From Pseudomonas sp. MM223 (GTDB lineage: Bacteria > Pseudomonadota > Gammaproteobacteria > Pseudomonadales > Pseudomonadaceae), in contig OX352322.1 of NCBI GenBank assembly GCA_947090765.1, forward strand, positions 5,511,001 to 5,575,000: DNA of 64,000 nt. The letters are read 5' to 3'. The notes under the pieces are model-generated. The model searched no databases. It was not told the origin of the DNA and saw nothing but the letters and a program-made list of their open reading frames with translations. Below are positions 38,010 to 47,101 of this stretch, piece by piece (position 1 is the first letter of the stretch; every line of letters starts with the position of its first letter). Made by a program: the position numbers and the translations under genes.

Positions 38010-38102
38010 GCGGCCCAATCGCCGGCAAGCCAGCCCCACAGGTCAGTGCAAGCTGAAGGGCTGGTGCAATCCTGTGGGGCTCGGCTTGCCGGCGATTGGG
38101 CT
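38010..38102. repeat. Paired REP-type repeat (GCCGGCAAGCCAGC subtype)
   Basis: The inverted arms flank a spacer of about 30 bp. It lies upstream of fumarase and of the reductase gene, both of which start nearby in opposite directions. Confidence 0.85.
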
Positions 38103-38217
38103 GCAAAGCAGCCCCCGTCAAGCATCCTATCTCTTCAGCGAGACAGCAAGAACAGTGCCTGCCCGTTGCCGACCATGGTCCAGACCGGCCGCAGGTGTGC
38201 CCGGCACGGATGCGCGC

Positions 38218-38258
38218 TATACTGCCGCGCCTTTTTCCGCCGGCCTGACCTGCCGGCG
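38218..38258 (+). promoter_or_regulatory. Probable fumarase promoter and leader hairpin
   Basis: TATACT (38218-38223) is a good -10 box about 115 bp before the fumarase start. A perfect 7-bp hairpin (CGCCGGC 38238-38244, GCCGGCG 38252-38258) follows in the leader. The remaining part of the 37966-38339 gap is the REP pair. Confidence 0.45.
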
Positions 38259-38339
38259 CCTTGCAAGGCGTTTCGACATGCTGGTCGGCACCGTCGAGCG
38301 CCTTTATGAATGTTCCCGTCTTTAAGAGGAGCGCGCTGC

Positions 38340-39863
38340 ATGACCGTGATCAAGCAAGACGACCTGATTCAGAGCGTCGCCGACGCCCTGCAATTCATCT
38401 CGTACTACCACCCCGTCGATTTCATCCAGGCCATGCACGAGGCCTATCTGCGTGAAGAGTCGCCTGCTGCGCGCGACTCCATCGCCCAGATCCTGATCAA
38501 CTCGCGCATGTGCGCCACCGGCCACCGCCCGATCTGCCAGGACACCGGTATCGTCACCGTGTTCGTGCGTGTGGGCATGGACGTGCGCTGGGACGGCGCC
38601 ACCTTGAGCGTCGACGACATGATCAACGAAGGTGTGCGTCGCGCCTACAACCTGCCTGAAAACGTGCTGCGTGCTTCGATCCTGGCCGACCCGGCCGGTG
38701 CCCGCAAGAACACCAAGGACAACACCCCGGCAGTGATCCACTACTCCATCGTCCCCGGCGACAAGGTCGAGGTCGATGTCGCAGCCAAAGGCGGCGGCTC
38801 GGAGAACAAGTCGAAGATGGCCATGCTCAACCCGTCCGACTCGATCGTCGACTGGGTACTGAAGACCGTCCCGACCATGGGCGCTGGCTGGTGCCCGCCT
38901 GGCATGCTCGGCATCGGCATCGGCGGTACCGCCGAGAAGGCCGCCGTCATGGCCAAGGAAGTGTTGATGGAATCCATCGACATCCACGAGCTGAAAGCCC
39001 GTGGCCCGCAGAACCGCCTGGAAGAAATCCGCCTGGAGCTGTTCGAGAAGGTCAACCAGCTGGGCATCGGCGCCCAGGGCCTGGGTGGCCTGACCACCGT
39101 GCTCGACGTCAAGATCATGGACTACCCGACCCACGCCGCGTCGCTGCCGGTGTGCATGATCCCCAACTGCGCCGCCACCCGTCACGCCCACTTCGTGCTC
39201 GACGGCTCCGGCCCGGCCGAACTGGAAGCGCCGTCGCTGGACGCCTACCCGGAAATCGTCTGGGAAGCCGGCCCAAGTGCCCGCCGCGTCAACCTCGACG
39301 ACATCACCCCGGAAGAAGTCGCCAGCTGGAAGCCGGGCGAAACCATCCTGCTCAACGGCAAGATGCTGACCGGCCGCGATGCCGCGCACAAGCGCATGGT
39401 CGAAATGCTCAACCGTGGCGAAGCGCTGCCGGTGGACCTGAAAGGCCGCTTTATCTACTACGTAGGCCCGGTCGACCCGGTTGGTGACGAAGTGGTAGGC
39501 CCTGCCGGCCCGACCACCGCTACCCGCATGGACAAGTTCACCCGCCAGATCCTTGAGCAAACCGGCCTGTTGGGCATGATCGGCAAGTCCGAGCGTGGCC
39601 CGACCGCCATCGAAGCGATCAAGGACAACAAAGCCGTGTACCTGATGGCCGTTGGCGGCGCTGCCTACCTGGTGGCCCAGGCCATCCGCAAGTCGAAGGT
39701 CCTGGCCTTCGCCGAGCTGGGCATGGAAGCGATCTACGAGTTCGAGGTCAAGGACATGCCGGTTACCGTTGCCGTAGACAGCAACGGTGAGTCGGTGCAC
39801 ATCACTGGCCCTGCCCTGTGGCAGAGCAAGATTGCCGAGAGCCTGGCAGTCGAAGTGAAGTAA
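38340..39863 (+). CDS. fumA: Fumarate hydratase, class I (iron-sulfur)
   Basis: It interconverts fumarate and malate in the TCA cycle with an oxygen-sensitive [4Fe-4S] cluster. ATG 38340 behind AGAGGAG gives 507 aa, the class I length. Features are the conserved CQDTGIVTVF with a cluster Cys, GAGWCPPGMLGIGIGGTAEK and IPNCAATRHAHF with further candidate Cys ligands. The C-terminal region KSERGPTAIEAIKDNKAVYL is typical of the beta subunit. It is monocistronic between REP pairs. Confidence 0.94.
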   Translation: MTVIKQDDLIQSVADALQFISYYHPVDFIQAMHEAYLREESPAARDSIAQILINSRMCATGHRPICQDTGIVTVFVRVGMDVRWDGATLSVDDMINEGVRRAYNLPENVLRASILADPAGARKNTKDNTPAVIHYSIVPGDKVEVDVAAKGGGSENKSKMAMLNPSDSIVDWVLKTVPTMGAGWCPPGMLGIGIGGTAEKAAVMAKEVLMESIDIHELKARGPQNRLEEIRLELFEKVNQLGIGAQGLGGLTTVLDVKIMDYPTHAASLPVCMIPNCAATRHAHFVLDGSGPAELEAPSLDAYPEIVWEAGPSARRVNLDDITPEEVASWKPGETILLNGKMLTGRDAAHKRMVEMLNRGEALPVDLKGRFIYYVGPVDPVGDEVVGPAGPTTATRMDKFTRQILEQTGLLGMIGKSERGPTAIEAIKDNKAVYLMAVGGAAYLVAQAIRKSKVLAFAELGMEAIYEFEVKDMPVTVAVDSNGESVHITGPALWQSKIAESLAVEVK

Positions 39864-39891
39864 ACAGCGCCCCTGACGGCGGCCCCGCACT

Positions 39892-39991
39892 TTGTAGGAG
39901 CAGCCTTGTGCTGCGAAGAGGCCCTGTATCACCCCCACAGATGTCCGGGTGATCACAGGACCATTCGCAGCACAAGGCTGCTCCTACAGGG
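39892..39991. repeat. Paired inverted REP-type repeat (GCAGCACAAGGCTGC subtype)
   Basis: The inverted arms surround a spacer that itself holds ATCACCC and GGGTGAT. It lies between the convergent fumarase and hydrolase genes. Confidence 0.87.
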
Positions 39992-40008
39992 TCGGGGCCG
40001 CTGTAGTT

Positions 40009-40881
40009 TCAGCCAATCCTGTCAAACTGCTCCGGCCAGTCCCTTCGGGTAAACACCTGTCCCTCCCGCCTCACCCGCCGCACTTCCTCCAGGTCCACCT
40101 CACACACCAGCCACTGGCTGCTCATCGGACTCAGAGCCTCACTCAAGGCCACCACCCCATCCCCCGGCATCCCGTGATCCGGCGGAACGAACAACCCTGC
40201 CCGCCCGATATTCTCGTCCAGCGCCGGCGACCACGGTGCCAGCCCTACCGTAGGGCTTTGCAGCACGGCAACCTGGTTCTCCAGCGCCCGTGCCTGGGCA
40301 CCGATGCGTACCCGGTGGTAACCCGCCTCGGTATCGGTACAACTCGGCGCCAGGATCAGGTCGGCACCGGCCTCGGCCAGGCGCCTGGCCAGCATGGGGA
40401 ATTCATTGTCATAACAGATCAGGATGCCCAAACGCCCCAGTTCGGTGTCGAACACCTGAAGCCCTTGGCCCGCAGCAATGTCCCACTGCTCCCGCTCGAA
40501 TCGGGTCATCATCAGCTTGTCCTGATGGCCCAGCACGCCCCTGGGGCCGAACAGCCAGGCACGGTTCCGGTACCGCCCATCGCTGTCCAGCACCGGCACG
40601 CTGCCCGGTTGCAGGTAGATTCCCCAACGCCGGGCAAGGCTTTCGCACAGTGCCTTCCAGGGTTCGATCAATGGCTGGATGCCGGCAATCGAAGCCTTCA
40701 GGTCACCCCGTTGCTCGGCATTCAGTTGGCCGCTCAGTACCAGCCCGGCGTACTCCGGCAACAGCAGCAAGCGTGCCCCCGCCTCCACGGCCTCGGCGCA
40801 CAGGCCCTGCAAATGGTCGGTGTAGGCGTCCCAGGTTTCATGCAGTTCGATGGCGTACTGGCAGGCCGCCAGGCGGATCAT
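40009..40881 (-). CDS. Carbon-nitrogen hydrolase (nitrilase superfamily)
   Basis: This is a 290-aa C-N hydrolase of the omega-amidase/N-carbamoylase type. The catalytic triad is visible as E43 (LLLPEYAG), K122 (GHQDKLMMTRFE) and C156 (GILICYDNEFP). It overlaps the upstream GNAT gene by 4 bp (40878-40881), so the two are translationally coupled. The pair may acylate and de-amidate the same metabolite. The substrate cannot be read. Confidence 0.9.
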   Translation of the reverse strand: MIRLAACQYAIELHETWDAYTDHLQGLCAEAVEAGARLLLLPEYAGLVLSGQLNAEQRGDLKASIAGIQPLIEPWKALCESLARRWGIYLQPGSVPVLDSDGRYRNRAWLFGPRGVLGHQDKLMMTRFEREQWDIAAGQGLQVFDTELGRLGILICYDNEFPMLARRLAEAGADLILAPSCTDTEAGYHRVRIGAQARALENQVAVLQSPTVGLAPWSPALDENIGRAGLFVPPDHGMPGDGVVALSEALSPMSSQWLVCEVDLEEVRRVRREGQVFTRRDWPEQFDRIG

Positions 40882-41468
40882 ATCGGCAGTTCCTTGAGCC
40901 AGAACGACATCAGCTTGTCGGAGCTTGCCTGCTCATCCAGGTCGCGCCAGGCGTAGGTGGTACGCAACGACGGGTCATGCAGGAAGCCGCGGTTGCGCCA
41001 AAAACCGTGCAACGGTTTGTAGTCGGCTGGCCGTCGCGGGTGCACACCTGGCCGCTCCACCGCGCAGAACGCGCAGTAATCGAATTCGGCCAGTTTGTGC
41101 GCGTAGGATTCGCGCTCGATAAAGAAGCGCACCCCCAGGCCTTGGCCACGGTATTCCGGCAACACCAGCGACTCACCGAAGTAGTACACGCTGGCCGGGT
41201 CGCGCCCTTGGGCCAGGAACGGCTGCTGGAACTCGGCGGCAACATCCACCAGCGGCAAGCCGGTGGAGGCGCCGACCACCTTGCCGTCGTCCAGCGCCAG
41301 CACCACCAGGCTGCGCCCGGAGCGGGTATAGGCGGCCAGGTAGTCAGCCTCGTACTCTGGGGTACCGTCGTAAAGGTAGGGAAACTCGCGAAACACGCTA
41401 AGGCGCAGGCGAGCGAGGTCATCGATGTATGGCGCAATAGCGGCGCCGTGCAACAGGCGTATTTCCAT
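40878..41468 (-). CDS. GNAT-family N-acetyltransferase
   Basis: This 196-aa acetyltransferase has the acetyl-CoA pyrophosphate loop in the region ESLVLPEYRGQGLGVRFF (Q/R-x-x-G-x-G/A near residue 105). It is upstream of and coupled to the nitrilase-type gene. The substrate is unknown. Small polyamine or amino-acid targets are typical for the family. Confidence 0.85.
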   Translation of the reverse strand: MEIRLLHGAAIAPYIDDLARLRLSVFREFPYLYDGTPEYEADYLAAYTRSGRSLVVLALDDGKVVGASTGLPLVDVAAEFQQPFLAQGRDPASVYYFGESLVLPEYRGQGLGVRFFIERESYAHKLAEFDYCAFCAVERPGVHPRRPADYKPLHGFWRNRGFLHDPSLRTTYAWRDLDEQASSDKLMSFWLKELPI

Positions 41469-41583
41469 GCTTGGCGGTCGTTTTGTCGATGTGGATGACG
41501 CGCTCGGCTAAGCCGGGCTTGAGGGGAAACCCTATCATCCGAGGCAACGACCCGCCTTTTCCCTACACGACAGGTATTGTTCC

Positions 41584-41982
41584 ATGACCGCTACCGAACT
41601 GGTTAATGCTTACTACGCCGCGTTCAACGCCGGTGACATGCCGGGTTTTCTCGCCCTGCTCAGCGAGGACGTGATCCACGACATCAACCAGGGCGAACGG
41701 CAGATGGGCAAGGCCCGGTTTGCCGCGTTCATGGACAAGATGAACCGCTGCTACCGCGAACGCCTGGCCGATATCGTGGTAATGCAGAACGCCGACGGCA
41801 GCCGCGCGGCGGCGGAGTTCACCGTGCATGGCGAGTACCTGGCCGACGATGAAGGGTTGCCGACGGCCAACGGGCAGACCTATGTGCTACCGGCGGGGGC
41901 GTTTTTCTATATTCACTGCGGCAAGATTGCCCGGGTGACCAACTACTACAACCTCAATGACTGGGTTGAGCAGGTTGCCTAA
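41584..41982 (+). CDS. SnoaL-like / nuclear-transport-factor-2 fold protein
   Basis: This 132-aa single-domain protein has the NTF2-like cone fold seen in ketosteroid isomerases and polyketide cyclases. Typical features are ELVNAYYAAFNAGDMPGFL, FTVHGEYL and KIARVTNYYNLNDWVEQV. It is divergent from the GNAT gene. The fold is used for many reactions, and no catalytic assignment can be made from sequence alone. Confidence 0.83.
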   Translation: MTATELVNAYYAAFNAGDMPGFLALLSEDVIHDINQGERQMGKARFAAFMDKMNRCYRERLADIVVMQNADGSRAAAEFTVHGEYLADDEGLPTANGQTYVLPAGAFFYIHCGKIARVTNYYNLNDWVEQVA

Positions 41983-42008
41983 GCCTGGTTGAGCCTGTGC
42001 TGCCTGCA

Positions 42009-42104
42009 CCGGCCTCATCGCCGGCAAGCCAGCTCCCACAGGTTGAGCGAAGACCTCAAGACCTGTGCAGTACCTGTGGGGCTGGCTTGCCGGCGATGAG
42101 GCCC
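42009..42104. repeat. Paired REP-type repeat (GCCGGCAAGCCAGC subtype)
   Basis: The inverted arms at about 42009-42042 and 42073-42104 lie between the convergent SnoaL-like and DJ-1-like genes. Confidence 0.86.
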
Positions 42105-42106
42105 TA

Positions 42107-42685
42107 TCAGGCAATACGGGTACCCAGCACCTTGAGGAAGGCCGCCAGCCACGCCGGGTGCGCTGGCCACGCCGGTGCGGTCACCAGGTTGCCATCCACA
42201 TGGGCCTGGTCCACCGCGATATCGATGAACTTGCCGCCCGCCAAACGCACCTCTGGCGCACACGCCGGGTACGCGCTGCATTCGCGCCCCTCCAGCACAC
42301 CCGCCGCTGCCAGCAGCTGGGCGCCATGGCACACCGCCGCAATCGGCTTGCCGGCCTGGTCGAACGCCCTCACCAGCTCCAGCACCTTCTCATCCAGGCG
42401 CAGGTATTCCGGCGCACGACCACCCGGGATCAGCAGCGCGTCGTAACTCTCGGGCCGCACCCGCACAAAGTCGTAATTCAGGGCAAAGTTGTGCCCCGGC
42501 TTTTCGCTGTAGGTCTGCTCACCCTCAAAATCATGGATGGCAGTGCGCACGGTCTGCCCCGCCAGTTTCTCCGGGCACACCGCATGCACCGTGTGGCCCA
42601 CCATGCTCAAGGCCTGGAACGGCACCATCGCCTCGTAATCTTCGACGTAGTCGCCCACCAGCATCAGAATCTTCTTCGCCGTCAT
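42107..42685 (-). CDS. DJ-1/PfpI-family protein
   Basis: This 192-aa protein has the flavodoxin-like DJ-1/PfpI fold. The nucleophile is the Cys in [11 protein letters not shown], with the family His next to it, and [10 protein letters not shown] precedes it. ATG 42685 has AAGGAG eight bases ahead; the GTG three codons earlier has poor spacing. Family members are cysteine peptidases, glyoxalases or chaperones. Which one applies here is unknown. Confidence 0.9.
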   Translation of the reverse strand: MTAKKILMLVGDYVEDYEAMVPFQALSMVGHTVHAVCPEKLAGQTVRTAIHDFEGEQTYSEKPGHNFALNYDFVRVRPESYDALLIPGGRAPEYLRLDEKVLELVRAFDQAGKPIAAVCHGAQLLAAAGVLEGRECSAYPACAPEVRLAGGKFIDIAVDQAHVDGNLVTAPAWPAHPAWLAAFLKVLGTRIA

Positions 42686-42736
42686 CGCACCCACTCCTTC
42701 GGTTAACCGTGAACAGTCAATGCACGATAGCCGCTG

Positions 42737-43894
42737 TCAGTCACGGCGGTCGAGCACGTTGACCACCAGTCGGTCGATCCAGCCCCAGATCCGTTGTTTT
42801 ACCCGGCGCCACAGGGGGCGGGCATGCCAGTGGTCGAGGTTAACTTCCTCGCTCAAGGCAAAGTCGTGTTCGAAACTGGCCACCACCGCCGCCGTCAACG
42901 GCGGGTCCAACGCCTCGATGTTGGCCTCAAGGTTGAAGCGCAGGTTCCAGTGGTCGAAGTTGCACGACCCGACGCTGACCCAGTCGTCTACCACGGCCAT
43001 CTTCAGGTGCAGGAAGCACGGTTGGTATTCGAAAATCCGCACCCCGGCGCGCAGCAGGCGTGGGTAGTAGCGGTGCCCGGCATAGCGCACCGACGGGTGG
43101 TCAGTGCGTGGGCCAGTCAGCAACAGGCGTACATCAAGCCCTTTGCTGGCGGCACGGCGCAACGAACGGCGCACGCTCCAGGTCGGCAGAAAGTACGGCG
43201 TAGCCAGCCATACCCGTTGCTTGCCACTGTTCAGCGCCCGCACCAGCGAATGCAGGATGTCCTGGTGCTGGCGGGCGTCAGCATAGGCCACCCGGCCCAT
43301 GCCCCGCCCGTGGGCAGGCACCTTGGGTAGCCGCGGCAGGCCGAAGCCTTCGGCAGGGCGCCAGGCGGTGCGACGGTTGTTGGCGTACCACTGGCGGTCG
43401 AACAGCAGCTGCCAGTCGGTAACCACCGGCCCCTGAATCTGCACCATTACCTCATGCCATTCGCTGGTCGCGTCGCCCGGTTTCCAGAACTCGTCGGTAA
43501 CGCCTGTGCCGCCCACCACCGCCCAGCGTTCGTCCACCAGCAGCAGCTTGCGGTGGTCACGGTACAGGTTGCGCAGGCCACGCTTCCAGCGCAGGCGGTT
43601 GTACCAGCGCAGGTACACACCGGCCTCCAGCAGGCGCTGGCGCAGGGCGCTGTTGAAGGCCAGCGAGCCATAGTCATCGAACAGGCAACGTATCCGCACA
43701 CCACGCCGGGCGGCCTGTTCCAGCGCTTCGACCACTGCCTCGGCACAGGCGCCGGCCTCTACCAGGTACAGCTCCAGGTCGACTTGAAACTCGGCACGCT
43801 CGATTGCCGCCAGCATGCGCGGAAAGAACTCGGGGCCGTCGATCAGCAGTTCGAACTGGTTGCCATCCCGCCAGGGGAAGACCGGCCCCGGCAT
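42737..43894 (-). CDS. Phospholipase D / cardiolipin synthase family protein
   Basis: This 385-aa protein has two PLD catalytic motifs: DHRKLLLVD near residue 113 and HLKMAVVDD near residue 298. The latter is followed by GSCNFDHWNLRFNLEAN. Together they form the active site of a cardiolipin synthase-like phosphatidyltransferase. There is no signal peptide or membrane anchor at the start. It is preceded by a YceI gene with a 1-bp gap, so it is probably co-transcribed with the genes between 43896 and 45894. Confidence 0.9.
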   Translation of the reverse strand: MPGPVFPWRDGNQFELLIDGPEFFPRMLAAIERAEFQVDLELYLVEAGACAEAVVEALEQAARRGVRIRCLFDDYGSLAFNSALRQRLLEAGVYLRWYNRLRWKRGLRNLYRDHRKLLLVDERWAVVGGTGVTDEFWKPGDATSEWHEVMVQIQGPVVTDWQLLFDRQWYANNRRTAWRPAEGFGLPRLPKVPAHGRGMGRVAYADARQHQDILHSLVRALNSGKQRVWLATPYFLPTWSVRRSLRRAASKGLDVRLLLTGPRTDHPSVRYAGHRYYPRLLRAGVRIFEYQPCFLHLKMAVVDDWVSVGSCNFDHWNLRFNLEANIEALDPPLTAAVVASFEHDFALSEEVNLDHWHARPLWRRVKQRIWGWIDRLVVNVLDRRD

Positions 43895-43895
43895 G

Positions 43896-44477
43896 TCAGC
43901 GGGCGGTGAAAATCAGCACCGCGCTAACCGGCACCGACGGGTTGATGGACTTGAGCCCGGCGAACTTGCGCAGCTTTTCCAGCCCTGGCAGCAACCCGAA
44001 ATCCTCGGCGCGTAGCAGCAGCGGTTCCAGGGTCACAACCTGGAACCGCCGCGCATCCAGGCGAGTGGCCAGCAGCAGGGCGTTGTAGCTGTGCGATTGG
44101 CCATGCAAAGTGACCGTCAGCGGCAGGCGCAACTCAATCTGTGCACCATCGGCCAGGTCATTGATCGGCCGCAGATCGATCTGCGCCTTTACTGTGGCCT
44201 CGGCAAAGCGCCCGACCTCGAACAGGTTGTCGCGCATTTGCTCATCACGCAGCGGGATGCCGCTGCTGACAGCATCCATCTCGATGCTCAGCCCTGCCGC
44301 GCCTTTGCGGTCGACCGTGCCATGCAGCACCAGAAAACGGTGCACTTCAGCGGTGTCACCGTTCTTGCCGGTAATGAACGACAGGCGCGACGATTCGCCA
44401 TCAAGGTGCCAATTGGCGTGGGCGGGCAGGCATAAAGCCAGCAACAAGGCGGGCAGCAGACGGGGCAGTTTGAACAT
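43896..44477 (-). CDS. YceI-family periplasmic lipid-binding-like protein
   Basis: This 193-aa exported protein has the signal peptide MFKLPRLLPALLLALCLPAHA. The YceI beta-barrel (lipocalin-like) follows (WHLDGESSRLSFITGKNG, and RFAEATVKAQIDL). YceI members bind polyprenoid lipids. The adjacent PLD-family gene makes a membrane-lipid link plausible, but that is inference. Confidence 0.88.
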   Translation of the reverse strand: MFKLPRLLPALLLALCLPAHANWHLDGESSRLSFITGKNGDTAEVHRFLVLHGTVDRKGAAGLSIEMDAVSSGIPLRDEQMRDNLFEVGRFAEATVKAQIDLRPINDLADGAQIELRLPLTVTLHGQSHSYNALLLATRLDARRFQVVTLEPLLLRAEDFGLLPGLEKLRKFAGLKSINPSVPVSAVLIFTAR

Positions 44478-44521
44478 GACAAATCTCGTGAAACCAGGCC
44501 GCCAACCTTACCCGCCCGCCT

Positions 44522-44818
44522 TCATGGCAGCAAGCGGCAGCCCTCGCGGGGGCTTAACCAGGAGGCCTGATTGCGCCGCCCCAGGCCCTCGGCGATGACC
44601 TGCCGCTGCGCCGTGTTTTCCTCCAGCAGGCTCAGCGGCAACCATTGCTTCACATAACCCTGGCAATACGTTTGCTCAAAGCCCATGACGAAGCGGCACG
44701 AGCAGTACTCCTTGGCCGAGTAGGCGGAGAGAATGCCGGGGAAGTCTGCCAGGGCCTGACGCTCGAGCCAGGCCCAGAACACCAGCCCCATCAGCACCAG
44801 CAGCAGTACGCGCTTCAT
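44522..44818 (-). CDS. Small exported Cys-rich hypothetical protein, 98 aa
   Basis: This protein begins with a signal or anchor helix (MKRVLLLVLMGLVFWAWL) and has cysteines at 39, 41, 52 and 94, which could make two disulfides outside the cytoplasm. It overlaps the end of the serine-hydrolase gene by 4 bp, so translation is coupled. No family is recognised. It could be a partner or modulator of that hydrolase. Confidence 0.7.
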   Translation of the reverse strand: MKRVLLLVLMGLVFWAWLERQALADFPGILSAYSAKEYCSCRFVMGFEQTYCQGYVKQWLPLSLLEENTAQRQVIAEGLGRRNQASWLSPREGCRLLP

Positions 44819-45894
44819 GCACCCTCCCCGGCCAAAGCCGCCAGCACGCGCTTGAGCAGTTCGTCGTGCTGGTAACTGCCGTCACGGTCATCGGCATAAC
44901 GCACGATCACCAGCTTTTGTGTCGGCAGCACATACAACGCCTGGCCCCAGTGCCCCAGGGCAGCGAAGGTGTCTGCAGGCGCACTCGGCCAAGGCCGCCC
45001 GGCGCCAGGCAGCGGCTGATTGAGCCACCAGTGGCCGCCCGGATTGGCCTCACCGGGGACAGGTTCGGCAGGTGTAAACGGCGTACGGCTGAAGGCTACC
45101 CAGGCCTTGGGCAGCAGTTGCCGGCCTTGCCACTGCCCCTCGCGCTGCATCAGCAAACCGATACGCGCCAGGTCACGGGCACTGAGGTACAGATAGGAAG
45201 AACCCACGTAGGTGCCCGCCCGGTCACGCTCCCACACGGCGCTGTCGATACCCAACGGGGTGAACAGCGCGTGCCAGGGGTAATCGGGGTATTGCCCGGC
45301 ATTGAGCATGCCGCGCAATGCAGCAGCCAGCAGGTTGCTGTCGCCACTGGAATAGAGAAACCGCTGGCCGGGGCTGGCCGCCGTGCCCCGTGCTGCCGTG
45401 TAGGCGGCCATGTCGTCACGGCCACGGGTATACAGCATGGCCACCACTGAGGACTTGAGCGGGGCGTATTCGTAGTCTTCCTGCCAGTCCAGGCCACTGG
45501 CCCAGTGCAGTAGGTCGGCCATGCGTACACCTGGGTGGGTGCGCATGGCCGGGTAGTAGCGGGCGGCCGGGTCTTGCAACTGAAAGCGTCCTTCGCCTTG
45601 CGCCACGCCCATGAGTGTGGCCAGTACGCTCTTGCTGACCGACCAAGTCAGGTGGGCGGTGGCGGCGGTGGTGGGGGCGGCGTAGCGCTCATGGAGGATG
45701 CGGCCGTCGCGGATGATCAGCAGGGCATCGGTGCGGATGCCGCTTCGGTCGGGGATGCGGTCAGGGAAGGCGTAGGCGTCGACCGCTTGCCAGTTGAAGG
45801 TGACAGGGTCCGTCTGCCAGTCAGGGGCAGGCCAGTCCTCAGCCTTGGCGGATGCCATGGCCAGGCAAAGAACCAACAGCAGACCTTTCAGCAT
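44815..45894 (-). CDS. Serine hydrolase of the class C beta-lactamase/DD-peptidase fold
   Basis: This 359-aa secreted enzyme has the signal peptide MLKGLLLVLCLAMASAKA. The nucleophile is S85 in SVSK (S-x-x-K, K88). The second motif is Y181-S-S183 in RFLYSSGDSN (Y-x-S instead of the classic Y-x-N), and the third HWGQ lies near the C-terminus in place of KTG. The Y-x-S and HxG variants fit the esterase-like EstB/nylon-hydrolase branch rather than true AmpC. It is upstream of the 98-aa gene. Confidence 0.87.
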   Translation of the reverse strand: MLKGLLLVLCLAMASAKAEDWPAPDWQTDPVTFNWQAVDAYAFPDRIPDRSGIRTDALLIIRDGRILHERYAAPTTAATAHLTWSVSKSVLATLMGVAQGEGRFQLQDPAARYYPAMRTHPGVRMADLLHWASGLDWQEDYEYAPLKSSVVAMLYTRGRDDMAAYTAARGTAASPGQRFLYSSGDSNLLAAALRGMLNAGQYPDYPWHALFTPLGIDSAVWERDRAGTYVGSSYLYLSARDLARIGLLMQREGQWQGRQLLPKAWVAFSRTPFTPAEPVPGEANPGGHWWLNQPLPGAGRPWPSAPADTFAALGHWGQALYVLPTQKLVIVRYADDRDGSYQHDELLKRVLAALAGEGA

Positions 45895-45916
45895 CGTGTT
45901 TCAGGCTCGCAATTTT

Positions 45917-46021
45917 GGGGCTGCTGCGCAGCCCTTTCGCGGCACAAGGCCGCTCCTACAGCAACGCGCGTAATCACTGTAGGAGCGGCCTTGCGCCGCG
46001 AAAGGGCCGCAAAGCGGCCCC
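45917..46021. repeat. Paired REP-type repeat (GCGGCACAAGGCCGC subtype)
   Basis: The inverted arms at about 45917-45960 and 45978-46021 extend into flanking GGGGCTGC/GCGGCCCC arms, giving long nested symmetry. Confidence 0.87.
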
Positions 46022-46055
46022 AGGATTGACCGGTTTACGCAACCCTATCAGGCAT

Positions 46056-46943
46056 TCATGACAATCCCGCAGCAGCCCAAGCTTTGTTCAATCGCTTCTC
46101 CCGCGCCGCGACGGCCAACGCCATCACCCCCTGGTCACGCTGCCAGATCTGCGCCCAGTGCACCGGCCCAGCCGCCAACGCCGCATCGATCTCCCCTCGC
46201 AACGCCAGAAACTGGGCGAACAACCCACCCAACAGCAAGTGGCAACCCACGCTATCGGCGCATTGCCGGCTGCCCTCGGCACACCCGGCCAGCAGCCCAA
46301 GCAATTGCAGGCGCAAGCCCTGCGGCCAGGCACATTCCTGCCCCACGCCATACAACCAGGCGGTCAACGCCGCCAGCACATACAAGTCCTCCAGCGAGCG
46401 GAACGGCTTCACATAGGCATCCCAGCCGTCACCCGCCAGCAACTCGCACGTCGCCTGCTCCAGCAGCAAGCGCCCATGGCCCACCTCTGGCATCAACGGC
46501 AGGGTCGGCAATGGCTCCAAGGTGACGCCAGGTTCCCCGGGGTAGACCACCGCCAGGTTCAACTGTGGCGGTGCACCTGCCGTTTCGCTGCGCGCCGCCA
46601 CCAGTAACCACTCCGCCTCCAGCCCGGCTGTGACGAAGTCCTTGCTGCCGGTCAGCCGCAAGCCGTCCAGCCGCGTGTGCATGTCTGCCGGCCGCACGCT
46701 GCGCCGCTCGGTGGCGCACAGGGCGCCGAGGCTGGGCGGAGCACTGGGCCACAGCACGCGCAAGGCGGCCTGGTAACCCACCAGAAAAGCCAGGCCCGGC
46801 GTGGCCATCGCGCGCCCTCCCAGTGCCGCCAGTTCGAAGGGGGCAACCGGGCCGAGGTGCTCAAGCAGTGCGGCGTAGGTTTCGCCCAGGGTGCCCGCCA
46901 GCATTTGGCGATGCGGGTCGTTCAATCGTTGCAACCAGGCCAT
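46056..46943 (-). CDS. Acyl-CoA dehydrogenase-like protein, short form
   Basis: This 295-aa protein resembles part of the acyl-CoA dehydrogenase fold ([20 protein letters not shown] and the C-terminal helical bundle). It is about 80-100 residues shorter than usual (~380). The start is ATG 46943 behind AAGGAG. The N-terminal helical domain is much reduced and a clear catalytic Glu is not seen, so enzymatic activity is doubtful. It faces away from olsBA, with a shared upstream region. Confidence 0.6.
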   Translation of the reverse strand: MAWLQRLNDPHRQMLAGTLGETYAALLEHLGPVAPFELAALGGRAMATPGLAFLVGYQAALRVLWPSAPPSLGALCATERRSVRPADMHTRLDGLRLTGSKDFVTAGLEAEWLLVAARSETAGAPPQLNLAVVYPGEPGVTLEPLPTLPLMPEVGHGRLLLEQATCELLAGDGWDAYVKPFRSLEDLYVLAALTAWLYGVGQECAWPQGLRLQLLGLLAGCAEGSRQCADSVGCHLLLGGLFAQFLALRGEIDAALAAGPVHWAQIWQRDQGVMALAVAAREKRLNKAWAAAGLS

Positions 46944-46984
46944 GGGACGGCTCCTTGCTGGGGCTTTCTGGTCAAGGTTTGGGG

Positions 46985-47013
46985 GTGTCACGCAAGCATC
47001 ACCAAAGATTCAC
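46985..47013 (+). promoter_or_regulatory. Pho-box-like 11-bp direct repeats upstream of olsBA
   Basis: Three tandem copies at exact 11-bp spacing: GTGTCAC (46985-46991), GCATCAC (46996-47002), GATTCAC (47007-47013). PhoB boxes also use 7-bp units every 11 bp, with TCAT or TCAC ends. Ornithine-lipid synthesis is induced by phosphate limitation in P. aeruginosa. The site also overlaps the perfect inverted repeat GGTGTCAC/GTGACACC (46984-46991 and 47018-47025). Confidence 0.5.
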
Positions 47014-47101
47014 AGGGGTGACACCGCGTCTACCTAGGCTGACTTTGCACAACAAAGCCGACCGGCCGCAACCCTTCATGGCTGGCTTATGGAGACTCGC
47101 A

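Noticed and set aside
38322..39956. Minus-strand ORF opposite fumarase (544 codons)
   Set aside because: Antisense shadow of a clear class I fumarase with full-length coding support.
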